The position numbers and the translations under genes were made by a program. Below are positions 1 through 8,397 of a stretch of DNA of 64,000 nt, piece after piece (position 1 is the first letter of the stretch; every line of letters starts with the position of its first letter). The DNA is from Clostridia bacterium (lineage in GTDB: Bacteria; Bacillota; Clostridia; Oscillospirales; Butyricicoccaceae). Location of the stretch: positions 1 through 64,000 of the forward strand of contig JAFYPP010000094.1 in assembly GCA_017559995.1 (NCBI GenBank), written 5' to 3'. The notes beneath the pieces are model-generated. The model saw nothing but the letters and a program-made list of their open reading frames with translations, made no database searches and was not told where the DNA came from.

Positions 1-931
1 CATCGCACAGGCGGCGCACCGAATCGGCGCTCATAGCGCCTTCCAGCAGCAGCACGTCGCCCTGACCGGCGTATTCCTGCGCCTTGCGGGCGCAGTCGGC
101 GGTCTCCAGCGCGGCGCAGCGCAGCTTGATGCCTTCCAGCTCGCCCTGCAGCCGCTCCACAGCGGCGGCGGTCTGCATGGGTTTGGCGCTCAACGCACGG
201 GACACGGCGACATTCTGCTCCCAGACCCCCGACAGATAGTCAAAGGCACGCTTGCCGCACAGCAGCTCGATGCGGACGCCCTCCCGGAACTTCTGGCAGG
301 ACAGCAGCTTGATCAGGCCCACCTGACCGGCCCGCAGCACGTGGGTGCCGCAGCAGGCGCAGCAGTCGGCGCCGGGGAAGGCCACCAGCCGCACCAGACC
401 GGGGATGAACTTCTTGGAGCGGTACTCCGCCTTCTGAAGAGCCTCTCCCTCCAGAAAACGGATGTCGATGGGGGTGTCGCTCCAGATAAAGGCGTTGGCC
501 CGGGCCTCGATGGAGGGCAGGTCAACGGGGTCGATGTCGTGGTTGAAATCGATGGTGACCACGTCCTTGCCCATGTGGAAGCCCACGTTGTCGCAGCCGT
601 ACCGGGCGCAGATGATGCCGCTGACGATGTGTTCGCCGCTGTGCTGCTGCATATGGTCGAAGCGCCGCTCCCAGTCGATGACGCCGGTGACGGCGGTGCC
701 TGCAGGCAGTTCCTTGTCGCACTTGTGGAGGATGACGCCCTCCTTTTCCCGCACGTCGGTGACTCTGGCACCGTTCAGCGTGCCGAAGTCGGTGGGCTGG
801 CCGCCCCCTTCGGGATAAAAGGCGGTGCGGTCCAGAGTGACCGTCCAGCCGGTTTTGTCCTGTTCACAGGATAGAACGGTGGCGGTGAACTCCTTCAAAA
901 ACGGGTCGGTATAGTACAGTTTTTCAGTCAT
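1..931 (-). CDS. AlaX-type alanyl-tRNA editing protein (partial, 3' end outside window)
   Basis: Translating the minus strand from the ATG at 929-931 gives 310 uninterrupted codons that run off base 1. The first ~85 residues match the N-terminal barrel of the AlaRS editing module, including the motif FYPEGGGQP. A zinc-site HxxxH follows at about residues 97-101 (MQQHSGEH) and a second metal motif (CCGTH) near residue 200, followed by a helical DHHA1-like region. Proteins of this kind hydrolyse mischarged Ser- or Gly-tRNA(Ala) in the cytoplasm. No synthetase catalytic domain precedes it, so it is the free-standing long form (AlaX-L). The start overlaps the stop of the upstream ferredoxin gene by 8 bp, indicating translational coupling as the last visible gene of a minus-strand operon. 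Confidence 0.88.
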   Translation of the reverse strand, partial: MTEKLYYTDPFLKEFTATVLSCEQDKTGWTVTLDRTAFYPEGGGQPTDFGTLNGARVTDVREKEGVILHKCDKELPAGTAVTGVIDWERRFDHMQQHSGEHIVSGIICARYGCDNVGFHMGKDVVTIDFNHDIDPVDLPSIEARANAFIWSDTPIDIRFLEGEALQKAEYRSKKFIPGLVRLVAFPGADCCACCGTHVLRAGQVGLIKLLSCQKFREGVRIELLCGKRAFDYLSGVWEQNVAVSRALSAKPMQTAAAVERLQGELEGIKLRCAALETADCARKAQEYAGQGDVLLLEGAMSADSVRRLCD

Positions 932-1694
932 TGGTTTCGGTTTCCTTCCATTCGGGACACAGATAGCGGGGTTTGCCCACACTCTTTCTGCCGTATTCGA
1001 TGGCCTTGGTGGGACAGTGGCTGATGCAGGCCATGCAGTGAATGCACTCGTCGGTCCAAACCGGTCGTCCGGAAGCGAGGCTGATGTTGCTGCGGGGGCA
1101 AATACGGGCGCACTTGCCGCAGCCCATGCAGGCGGCGGTGGTGCGGAAGGGCTTCGCCGTCACCACGCCGCGGGTAAAGACCGTGTTGACGATACCGGAC
1201 ATGGCCTTACCGCCCAAACCGGCCTTGACGGTGGGCAGGGACAGGCCCTGGGCCATCAGCGGCACTGTCCGCTCCAGCCGCTTGTCGGCTTTTTTGATGA
1301 TGACGGTGGCCGCCCGCTCGTCGGGCACGGGGAACATGGCAATGTAGTTTTCCGGCATCACCAGAGGCTGCAGACCCTTGAAGGTCAGGCCTTTTTTGGC
1401 GCACAGCTGCCGCAGATGCTGTTCGGCGTTGCCCACGCCGCTGCCGCAGGTCATGACGAAATAGGCTTCCTTGCTGCCCTGCAGGTCGGCGTTCAGAATG
1501 AGATCCCGGAACACGTGGGGCAGCTGCCAGCCGTAGGTAGGCGCCACGAAGATCCACGGCGTGTCCGACTGCAGCTCCAGCCGCTTGCCCTCACGGATAT
1601 AGGGCGTGGCGTCGGTCAGCGGCCGGTTCAAACGGCTGCCCAGCAGCTGGGCAGCACGGCGGCTGTTGCCGGTACCGGTGAAATAAACGATCAT
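924..1694 (-). CDS. EFR1-type flavodoxin/4Fe-4S ferredoxin protein
   Basis: This 256-residue protein begins with a flavodoxin-like FMN phosphate loop (YFTGTGNSRR, residues 4-13). It ends with two 4Fe-4S cluster motifs, CMGCGKCARICP and CIHCMACISHCP, in the last ~70 residues. That order is typical of EFR1-family ferredoxins, cytoplasmic electron carriers of anaerobic Firmicutes whose partners are mostly unknown. The start overlaps the stop of the preceding amidohydrolase by 4 bp (ATGA). Placement between amidohydrolases and a tRNA-editing protein gives no clear clue to its partner. Family assignment is firm; function is not. Confidence 0.87.
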   Translation of the reverse strand: MIVYFTGTGNSRRAAQLLGSRLNRPLTDATPYIREGKRLELQSDTPWIFVAPTYGWQLPHVFRDLILNADLQGSKEAYFVMTCGSGVGNAEQHLRQLCAKKGLTFKGLQPLVMPENYIAMFPVPDERAATVIIKKADKRLERTVPLMAQGLSLPTVKAGLGGKAMSGIVNTVFTRGVVTAKPFRTTAACMGCGKCARICPRSNISLASGRPVWTDECIHCMACISHCPTKAIEYGRKSVGKPRYLCPEWKETETND

Positions 1695-3322
1695 GCGTTG
1701 TCCTTTCTCCAGGCAACTTCACCGTTCACCACAGTGAGAACGGGCAGGATGTCGCGGATCTTCATGGGATCGCAGGTGAAAATATCGGTGTCCAGCACCA
1801 CCAGGTCGGCGAAATAACCGGGCTTCAGGCGGCCCTTGTCGGCCTCGTGGAACTCCACGAAGGCGGAACCGGCGGTATAGGCGTCAATGGCGGTCTCCAC
1901 GTCCACGCACTCCTGGGGGAAGAAGCCGCCTTCGGGCCAGCCGTTCTTGTCCTTGCGGGTGACGGCGGAATAGATGTTGGGGAAGGGGTTGCAGTCCTCC
2001 ACGGGGCTGTCGGTGCCGTAGGACACGCTGCCGCCCAGATCCTCCACCGTCTTGAAGGCGTAGGAAGTGGAAGACAGTTCCTCACCGCAGCGGGGGATGA
2101 CGGCGTGCATATCGTAATCCAGGAAGATGGGCTGGTACATCACGGGGATCTCCGCCTTGACGATGCGCTCCAGCAGGGGACGGTCGGTGATCTGGCAGTG
2201 GATGAGGGCGTGGCGCAAGGGGTTTTTGCCCTCCCGCAGCACCTTTTCATAGTTGCCCACGGTGTCCTCCACCGCCTTGTCGCCGATGACGTGGGTGGTC
2301 ACCTGCAGGCCGTACTTGTCGGCCACCCGGCAGAAGGCGTCCATCTCGGCGTCGGAGGTGCTTTCCACGCCGTAGTTGCCGGGATCGTCCAGATATTCGT
2401 GGCGCATGGTGCCGGTGCGGCCGCCCAGCGAGCCGTCCTTGAACAGCTTGATGGAGCCCAGGGTAAAACGGTTGGGATCGCAGCCCTCCGGCTGGTCAAA
2501 ACCGCCGGCGGCGGCAAAAGTCTCCAGCTCTTCGGGAGAGCCGAAGCTGACCTGGGCACGGTAGCGCAGGGGCATCTTGCCCTGGCGGCACAGATCGGCC
2601 AGCATTTCGATGACCACCGGCTTGGGATAGGAAGAGTTGCCGGCATCGTTGGACTGCACCGAGGTGATACCGTGGGACAGGGCGTACTGGCTGGCGATCT
2701 CAAAATCACGCACCATGGCGGCCTGATCGACCTTGGGGATCAGGGTGTAGGGAATGCCGGTGCATCCTTCGGTGAAAATGCCGTTGGGCACACCGTTTTT
2801 GTCGGTTTCGATGGTGCCGCCTTCCACCGGGCGGCCTTCCTTGTCCAGACCCAGCAGCTCCAGCGCCTTGGAGTTGGCGGAAGCCACGTGGCCGCAGATG
2901 CGGCTGAGCACCACGGGGATGTCGGTGGAGATACGGTCCAGATCGTAACGGTTGGGGATGCGCTTTTCATCGGTGAACAGATCCTGGTTCCAGCCGGTGG
3001 AGGAAATGCCGTTGGCACAGGCTTCGGGGTTGGCGGCGATGTAATCCCGCATCCGCTGCACCAGGTCGTCCATGGAATTGGCACCGGTAATGTTGGGCTG
3101 TCCCAGACGGGTGCCGATCTTGATGAGATGCAGATGACTGTCGTTGAGGCCGGGGATCACCGTGCGGCCCTGGCAGTCGATCACTTCAAAGGCGTGGAAC
3201 ACGGCAGGGACGTCCTCGTTGCGGCCTACGCCTACGATGACGCCGTCCTCGGCCCACAGTGCCTGGGCATAAACGCCCTTTTCTACATAAATTTTTCCGT
3301 TGAACAGTGCCAGTTTACCCAT
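1691..3322 (-). CDS. YtcJ-like amidohydrolase (metal-dependent, amidohydrolase family 3)
   Basis: A 543-residue amidohydrolase of the YtcJ type. Visible marks are the N-terminal composite domain ending VIPGLNDSHLHL with the HxH metal pair, a central HCQITD segment, and GTDSPVE near the C-terminus carrying the conserved Asp. The C-terminal MKIRDILPVLTVVNGE strand closes the beta-sandwich. The family hydrolyses amides, N-formyl or N-acyl compounds; the substrate cannot be read from sequence. It is a clear paralogue of the next gene upstream (same architecture and motifs), 12 bp away, so the pair likely arose by tandem duplication. No signal peptide, so it is probably cytoplasmic. Confidence 0.88.
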   Translation of the reverse strand: MGKLALFNGKIYVEKGVYAQALWAEDGVIVGVGRNEDVPAVFHAFEVIDCQGRTVIPGLNDSHLHLIKIGTRLGQPNITGANSMDDLVQRMRDYIAANPEACANGISSTGWNQDLFTDEKRIPNRYDLDRISTDIPVVLSRICGHVASANSKALELLGLDKEGRPVEGGTIETDKNGVPNGIFTEGCTGIPYTLIPKVDQAAMVRDFEIASQYALSHGITSVQSNDAGNSSYPKPVVIEMLADLCRQGKMPLRYRAQVSFGSPEELETFAAAGGFDQPEGCDPNRFTLGSIKLFKDGSLGGRTGTMRHEYLDDPGNYGVESTSDAEMDAFCRVADKYGLQVTTHVIGDKAVEDTVGNYEKVLREGKNPLRHALIHCQITDRPLLERIVKAEIPVMYQPIFLDYDMHAVIPRCGEELSSTSYAFKTVEDLGGSVSYGTDSPVEDCNPFPNIYSAVTRKDKNGWPEGGFFPQECVDVETAIDAYTAGSAFVEFHEADKGRLKPGYFADLVVLDTDIFTCDPMKIRDILPVLTVVNGEVAWRKDNA

Positions 3323-3334
3323 AATGCTCCTCCT

Positions 3335-4972
3335 TTATCTGGAAAACACGCATTCGCCGTTGATATAGGTCGAAAGAACGTTGGCGGTGAGAATGTCCTT
3401 TGCGGGACAGGTCAGCAGATCGGTGTCCCAAACGGCGAAGTCTGCGTACATACCGGGGACGATCTTGCCCTTGACCTGCTCCTCGCCGGAAGCGAAGGCG
3501 CCCGCGGCGGTATAGCCGTACAGCGACTGCTGACGGGACAGCACCTGATCGGGCCACAGGGGGCCGCGGCCCTTGACATCGCAGCCGGTGGCGGCGCAGT
3601 AGATGCCGCGGCGGGGATCGTGCAGCTCCACGGGACAGTCGGTGCCGAAGGAGGTGGGCACGCCGCTTTCGATCAGGGTCTTCCAGGCGTAGGAGGTACG
3701 GCCCAGGGCATCGCCCACACGGTCAAAGACGATGTGCATATCGTAATCGATGAACACCGGCTGGATATAGGCCTGCACGCCCAGATCCTTGAACCGCTTG
3801 AGCAGCGCCTTGTCGGTGATCTGGCAGTGGACGATGCCGTGACGGGGATGTAGGTGGGGCAGAGCCTTCTGGGCCTTTTCGATGGCGTCCAGACACATCT
3901 CGATGGCGGCATCACCGATGGCGTGGATGGCCACGGGCATATTGTTGCCGTGGGCCTTCAGCACCATGGCGTCCAGCGTTTCCTGATCGAACAGGATCAG
4001 GCCGCGGGTGGAGGGATCGTCGGCATAGGGCTTGCGCAGATAGGCGGTGCGGGCGCCCAGAGAGCCGTCGGACAGGATCTTGATGGTGTTGATCTTGAAC
4101 TTGCGGCTGCCGAAGCTGTCGTCCCAGCCGTATTCGTCAAAGAAGGTCTCCATTTCCTTGAGGTCGTACATCAGCGCCTGCTCGGCCATGCGCAGCTTGA
4201 ACACACCGCGGTCGGAGGCCTCCTTGATGCGGTCCATCATGATGTAGGCGCCGCCGTCGGGGAAATACTTGAAGTCGTCACTGTGAACGCTGGTGATGCC
4301 TTCCTCAAACAGGTCGGTCTGATACTCCACCAGCTTGTCCAGCAGCTGCTCCAGACTGGGGGCGGGCAGTTCGCACTTGAGGGCGTCCAGCACCATCTCC
4401 TTCACCACGCCGTTGGGCTCGCCGTTGGGGAACAGGTCGGCGAACTCGCCGTACTTCAACACCGATTCCCGGTCGATGCCCAACAGCTCCATGGCCTTGG
4501 AGTTGAGGGCGCCGATGTGGAAGCAGGTGCGCATGATGAGGATGGGGTACTCGGTGGTCACCTTGTCCAGGTCGGCGCAGTTGGGGAAGCGCTTTTCATC
4601 GGAGAAATAGTCCTGGTTCCAGCCTTCGCCGGTGACCCACAGGCCGGAGTTCTTGTCATAGCGGTTGTTGAAGAAGTCCTGCATACGCTCCACCACTTCG
4701 GCCAGAGAGCCGCAGCCGGACAGATCGGCGCCCATCTTGGCCTTGCAGTAGTGCATGTAATGCATATGCGTATCGTTGATGCCCGGCATCACGAACCGGC
4801 CGCCGCAATCCAGTTCCTTCAGGTCGGTCTGGGGATGCTCCTGCAGAAAGGCGGCGGCGCCGGCTTCGTCACCCACATAGGCGAAAAAGTCGCCGATGAC
4901 CACGGCGGAGGAAGCCTCGGGCTGGGCGTCGTTCATGGTAGCGATCTTGGCGTTTTTGATCCAAAGAGACAT
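3335..4972 (-). CDS. YtcJ-like amidohydrolase, paralogue of the adjacent gene
   Basis: A ~545-residue amidohydrolase with the same motif series as its neighbour: VMPGINDTHMHY for the HxH metal pair, IVHCQITD in the middle and FGTDCPVE near the C-terminus. An in-frame ATG exists at 4990, but AGAGGTG lies just upstream of the ATG at 4972, so the start is set there (protein begins MSLWIKNAKI). It is the first gene of a four-gene minus-strand operon (two amidohydrolases, EFR1 protein, AlaX). A strong sigma-A promoter sits at 5009-5037. The substrate is unknown; the retained tandem copy suggests related but distinct substrates. Confidence 0.88.
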   Translation of the reverse strand: MSLWIKNAKIATMNDAQPEASSAVVIGDFFAYVGDEAGAAAFLQEHPQTDLKELDCGGRFVMPGINDTHMHYMHYCKAKMGADLSGCGSLAEVVERMQDFFNNRYDKNSGLWVTGEGWNQDYFSDEKRFPNCADLDKVTTEYPILIMRTCFHIGALNSKAMELLGIDRESVLKYGEFADLFPNGEPNGVVKEMVLDALKCELPAPSLEQLLDKLVEYQTDLFEEGITSVHSDDFKYFPDGGAYIMMDRIKEASDRGVFKLRMAEQALMYDLKEMETFFDEYGWDDSFGSRKFKINTIKILSDGSLGARTAYLRKPYADDPSTRGLILFDQETLDAMVLKAHGNNMPVAIHAIGDAAIEMCLDAIEKAQKALPHLHPRHGIVHCQITDKALLKRFKDLGVQAYIQPVFIDYDMHIVFDRVGDALGRTSYAWKTLIESGVPTSFGTDCPVELHDPRRGIYCAATGCDVKGRGPLWPDQVLSRQQSLYGYTAAGAFASGEEQVKGKIVPGMYADFAVWDTDLLTCPAKDILTANVLSTYINGECVFSR

Positions 4973-5008
4973 ACTATACACCTCTGACATACAATATTAA
5001 TTAGTACA

Positions 5009-5037
5009 AGTATACCTTGAAAAAGCTCTGTGGGCAA
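5009..5037 (-). promoter_or_regulatory. sigma-A promoter for the amidohydrolase operon
   Basis: On the minus strand, TTGCCC (5032-5037) and TATACT (5009-5014) are separated by 17 bp, about 37 bp upstream of the first start codon. Confidence 0.7.
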
Positions 5038-5061
5038 CGCAAAACTGCAAAAAAATAGGAC

Positions 5062-5090
5062 TTGTTTTTTCATAAAATGTGTATTATACT
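5062..5090 (+). promoter_or_regulatory. sigma-A promoter for tRNA-Leu
   Basis: TTGTTT (5062-5067), a 17-bp spacer and TATACT (5085-5090) lie 17 bp before the tRNA. It is divergent from the amidohydrolase promoter. Confidence 0.7.
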
Positions 5091-5107
5091 ATTATGGTAA
5101 ATACTAT

Positions 5108-5194
5108 GCCGGCGTGATGGAACTGGTAGACGTAGCGGACTCAAAATCCGCCGATGGCAACATCATGTGGGTTCGAGTCCCACCGCCGGCACCA
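5108..5194 (+). tRNA. tRNA-Leu (anticodon CAA)
   Basis: An 87-nt class II tRNA with acceptor stem GCCGGCG pairing CGCCGGC, encoded ACCA end at 5191-5194, T-arm GGGTTCGAGTCCC and a long variable arm. The anticodon stem GCGGA/TCCGC encloses loop CTCAAAA, giving anticodon CAA at 5142-5144, which reads UUG leucine codons. Confidence 0.96.
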
Positions 5195-5197
5195 AAC

Positions 5198-5227
5198 AAA
5201 AGCACCCCAACGGGGTGCTTTTTGTTT
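5198..5227 (+). terminator. bidirectional rho-independent terminator
   Basis: AGCACCCC and GGGGTGCT form a stem around a 3-nt loop, with T-rich tracts on both sides. It can end the tRNA-Leu transcript and, on the other strand, the convergent surface-protein gene at 5251. Confidence 0.85.
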
Positions 5228-5250
5228 TACCTCGATACGTTGTCGGCGGG

Positions 5251-8070
5251 TCAGTTTACTGTTAACGCTGTGGCCTCGCACAGAGGTATATAGTCTTTAT
5301 CCAGCAGGAACGCCTTGTAGGTGTCGCCGGTCTGATGGTCAAAAGTTCCCGCCGGAACGACGGTGTTTATGGCTGTGACAGTGCACGTTTTTGCCGCCAC
5401 CATCCGATCACCATGATATTGGGCCACCAACAAAATGACTTCGTCACCGGGCTGGTTCATCACGGCTACACTGGCGGTGGCCGTGCCGCCGCTGACCGCA
5501 ACGGTGCCGCTGACGGTATAGTTCTCCGTCACGACAAACACAGGGGAATATACAAAGACATAGGAGTAGGACGCAGTGTTCTCGGCAAAGACCTCGTCCA
5601 TTGTCCACTGTTCGCCATCTACGGTGACAGTAAGGCCTTCTTCTGCCAAGACATGGGTTTCTTCATCAATTCTGAGCTGGGCCGTATAACAGTACGTTCC
5701 GGCGGTAAAGGTATCACCCGAATAGTTCTCAAACTTCTCGCCGTTATGCTTCAGCCAACGGTACATGGTGTTGGAAAAATATGCCGGCTCGCCGGTCGTG
5801 ACAGTGAGCTCGGGGCGCACCGTTTCGGCGTTGTATACCGGGGTGATCGTACCGCTTTCAGATTCAGCAATAACGATGCTTACCTTTGTACGGGTATCGG
5901 GATCTGCTTTCGTATCCGCTACAGCGATGGTAATGGTTTTTTCAGCGGCAGCACTGTCGGTAACCTTGACGACAAGGTCAGCGTTGGAGCCCACCTCAAT
6001 GGGTGTGCCGGAGATTTCACCGGCAGACGAAACAGAGATCCAGGAAGGGCCGGAAACTTTAGAAAACGAATAAGGAGCAGTACCGCCTTCTGCGCGGGCC
6101 GCCACAGAGAAGGATGTGATGGCGTGGTTCACAAAGTTTTTGCCAATGTCGATCTCTGCAGAATCATGGAACGTTAGCGGTTGTCCTTCCGGAATTGTCA
6201 CAACAAAATCCGGAGAATGCACAAAGGCATAGGAGTAGGAAGCGTTGCCGGCGGAATAAACATAATCTACCGTCCACGGTACGCCGTCTACGGTGACGGT
6301 GAGACCTTCGTTTGCCAGCCAATAGGCGGCCTCCTCAATTCTCAACTGTGCCTCGTAATGGTATGTGCCTTCGGTAAAGGTATCGCTCCGATAGTACTCA
6401 AATTTCTCGCCGCTATACTTCTTCCAACTGTACATGTTGGCGTGAAAATATGCCGGAGTGCCTAACTTGACAGTGAGTTCGGGCAGTTCCGTTGCGGCGC
6501 CGTATACGGGCGCGATATTGCCGCTTTTGGATTGTGCAGTAACGGTATCGATCTCGCCTTCGTGCCAAACTGCTTTCACGGAGGTGTTGAGAGAAACGGT
6601 AATGGTGTCATAGGGTGCATATTCGATGCCGCCCACGCTCCATGCCTTGAAGATCTTTCCGGCAGGCGGGGTGAAGGTGCACTCCGGCAGGGTGTATTGG
6701 CCACGAATGCCGTACACAGTATCCATGCCGCCACTGCCCCCGTTTCCATCAAAGGTCACCTCGTAGTGACGGATGTATTCGTATTCCACCATTGCCTTTG
6801 CGGACAAGGGGGTATATTCATCGGCGAATGGCTGAACCGAGAAGAGATAGGTGCCTCCTTCCCTGTCGAGAAAAGAAAGCATTTCATTCAGATTCAGAGT
6901 ATCTCCAGGTTCAATCCAATTGGTGACCTCTCCCAAACCGTTGACGGTTCTCAGCCACCATTTGTATTTCGTTGCGCCCTCAACCTGAGTCCAGCTGGCA
7001 ACGCCGTCCTTGATGGTGATGGTGGGCGAATCGAGCCAGGCGGCGCTTGTTTTTCCGCAATAAATACAAATGCCACCGGAGGAGTACTCGTGGCGTCCGA
7101 TGGTCCCCAAATAGTAGATGCTCTTAATTCCGCAACCATCGGCAATGCACTCCCGCCAGTGATGGGTATCATCGCAGCTCCAATCTGTCGACCAGAGGTG
7201 GGTGTGCGTCGTGGTGTATTCGTATTCGATTTCTGACTCCATGAGGACCTCGCTGTCCTTGCATGCACGAACCGTTAACGTATAGGAGCCGCTAAAGTCA
7301 AGGTGTTCTTTGATCCACGCATCCACATCGAAAGTCTCGCTGGGCATGACCCTGGCTACGTACATCGTGTTTGAAACCTTGCACAGATACTCATCCGCAT
7401 CAGGAATCTGAGTCCAACTGGCAATGCCGTCCTTGATGGTAATAGTGATGGAAGTCGGGATATCCTCCCATTGAGCTTTCACGGTGGTGTTGACAGGAAC
7501 TGTGACTTTGCTGCCAGCCGTCTTTTTGCTGCCGCCGACGCTCCAATAATCAAACATCTTTCCGGAAGGCGCGGTAAAGGTGCACTCCGGCAGGATATAT
7601 TGACTGCCCACATTGCAGGTTGCGGATTCCATGGTGCCTGTGCCGCCGTTGGCGTCAAAGGTGATGTTCGCAGTCCACGTGACCACAAAGGTATCACTGG
7701 GCACTTCAACGACCCCGGATAGTTTGTCGAAAACGAGAGCGACGATGCGGTAAGCGCTGTTACCGTCTCTGACGTAGATCTTCGCAGGGTCCGAATTGGG
7801 CCGGTAACCAACCGTGCCGGAAGTGCCGGACAGGGTCTGGAGGTCCTCCCAAGGGTCTTCGCTGTTGGCTAAGTTTGCGATCTGCAGTTTCAGGGACGCC
7901 GGAGTTTGGCCGTTGGCCCAATTGAAGGCATATTCTTCCCCGATATTGGTTGTTCCGCTCTGGGGCTGGGCTGTAAATGTCGCAGATGCCGCCTGTGCCG
8001 GGACGGGCAGCAGGCTCAGCAGCATCATGCAGCAGAGCAGTAAACTGAGCAGCGGCTTCTTTCGATTCAT
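5251..8070 (-). CDS. large secreted repeat protein with InlB-type and Ig-like modules
   Basis: About 939 residues starting MNRKKPLLSLLLCC, a clear Sec signal peptide ending near PAQA. The frame stays open far upstream, but an SD (AAAGGGG) is 8 bp from the ATG at 8070 and a promoter lies inside the upstream open frame, so translation does not begin earlier. Two Listeria/Bacteroides (InlB B-type) repeats are visible (TFDANGGTGTM and TFDGNGGSGGM), each ending FxxWSVGG. There are two copies of a TITIKDGxASWTQ module and two ~120-residue modules around GLTVTVDG. A putative Ig module contains AGEISGTPIEVG. A Cys/His-rich stretch lies between them. No LPXTG or SLH anchor is visible. Likely extracellular adhesin or matrix protein; function unknown. 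Confidence 0.85.
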   Translation of the reverse strand: MNRKKPLLSLLLCCMMLLSLLPVPAQAASATFTAQPQSGTTNIGEEYAFNWANGQTPASLKLQIANLANSEDPWEDLQTLSGTSGTVGYRPNSDPAKIYVRDGNSAYRIVALVFDKLSGVVEVPSDTFVVTWTANITFDANGGTGTMESATCNVGSQYILPECTFTAPSGKMFDYWSVGGSKKTAGSKVTVPVNTTVKAQWEDIPTSITITIKDGIASWTQIPDADEYLCKVSNTMYVARVMPSETFDVDAWIKEHLDFSGSYTLTVRACKDSEVLMESEIEYEYTTTHTHLWSTDWSCDDTHHWRECIADGCGIKSIYYLGTIGRHEYSSGGICIYCGKTSAAWLDSPTITIKDGVASWTQVEGATKYKWWLRTVNGLGEVTNWIEPGDTLNLNEMLSFLDREGGTYLFSVQPFADEYTPLSAKAMVEYEYIRHYEVTFDGNGGSGGMDTVYGIRGQYTLPECTFTPPAGKIFKAWSVGGIEYAPYDTITVSLNTSVKAVWHEGEIDTVTAQSKSGNIAPVYGAATELPELTVKLGTPAYFHANMYSWKKYSGEKFEYYRSDTFTEGTYHYEAQLRIEEAAYWLANEGLTVTVDGVPWTVDYVYSAGNASYSYAFVHSPDFVVTIPEGQPLTFHDSAEIDIGKNFVNHAITSFSVAARAEGGTAPYSFSKVSGPSWISVSSAGEISGTPIEVGSNADLVVKVTDSAAAEKTITIAVADTKADPDTRTKVSIVIAESESGTITPVYNAETVRPELTVTTGEPAYFSNTMYRWLKHNGEKFENYSGDTFTAGTYCYTAQLRIDEETHVLAEEGLTVTVDGEQWTMDEVFAENTASYSYVFVYSPVFVVTENYTVSGTVAVSGGTATASVAVMNQPGDEVILLVAQYHGDRMVAAKTCTVTAINTVVPAGTFDHQTGDTYKAFLLDKDYIPLCEATALTVN

Positions 8071-8260
8071 ATTCATTTCCCCTTTCTTTGTGTATGTTAC
8101 CGGAATGGTGGAGTATGCGGAAACTTTGCGGTAGCGGTTGGACGGCAAAACGCAAAAGGCCACCTGCGCCGTCTGAAGGAGGTCGCTGATGGCCTGTGTG
8201 GATTTCTGCGGATGAAGGTCATCGCTGCCATCCTCCGGAAAATACCAAATACTACTTATA

Positions 8261-8289
8261 ACTATATCATGTTGCGGACACAGATGCAA
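8261..8289 (-). promoter_or_regulatory. sigma-A promoter for the surface repeat protein; rest of 8071-8397 gap
   Basis: Minus-strand TTGCAT (8284-8289), 17-bp spacer, TATAGT (8261-8266). It leaves a leader of about 185 nt before the start at 8070, in which I recognise no known riboswitch. The rest of this 327-bp gap holds the divergent promoter at 8343-8371 and the ribosome-binding site of the MFS gene. Confidence 0.7.
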
Positions 8290-8342
8290 TCCCATTTGCA
8301 AATTGTGTACGGCGCTGCGGCTGTGTGCGTCTCCCGGCAAAC

Positions 8343-8371
8343 TTGTCAAACCCTATTGCCGGTGCTATACT
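8343..8371 (+). promoter_or_regulatory. sigma-A promoter for the MFS gene
   Basis: TTGTCA (8343-8348), 17-bp spacer, TATACT (8366-8371), followed by a strong SD (AAAGGGGGG) before the GTG start at 8398. Confidence 0.75.
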
Positions 8372-8397
8372 GGGAAAGGTGAAAGGGGGGCTTTTGC

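Noticed and set aside
1847-3853. Long plus-strand open frame opposite the amidohydrolase genes
   Set aside because: Low-complexity Gly/His/Val-rich antisense shadow of GC-rich coding sequence, without ribosome-binding site or recognisable domain; the same applies to 25711-29847 and 48498-51686 on the minus strand.
8077-8254. c-di-GMP-I riboswitch in the leader of the surface protein
   Set aside because: Fragments similar to CGCAAAG and CACACAGG occur, but their order and the two conserved hairpins do not match the consensus.
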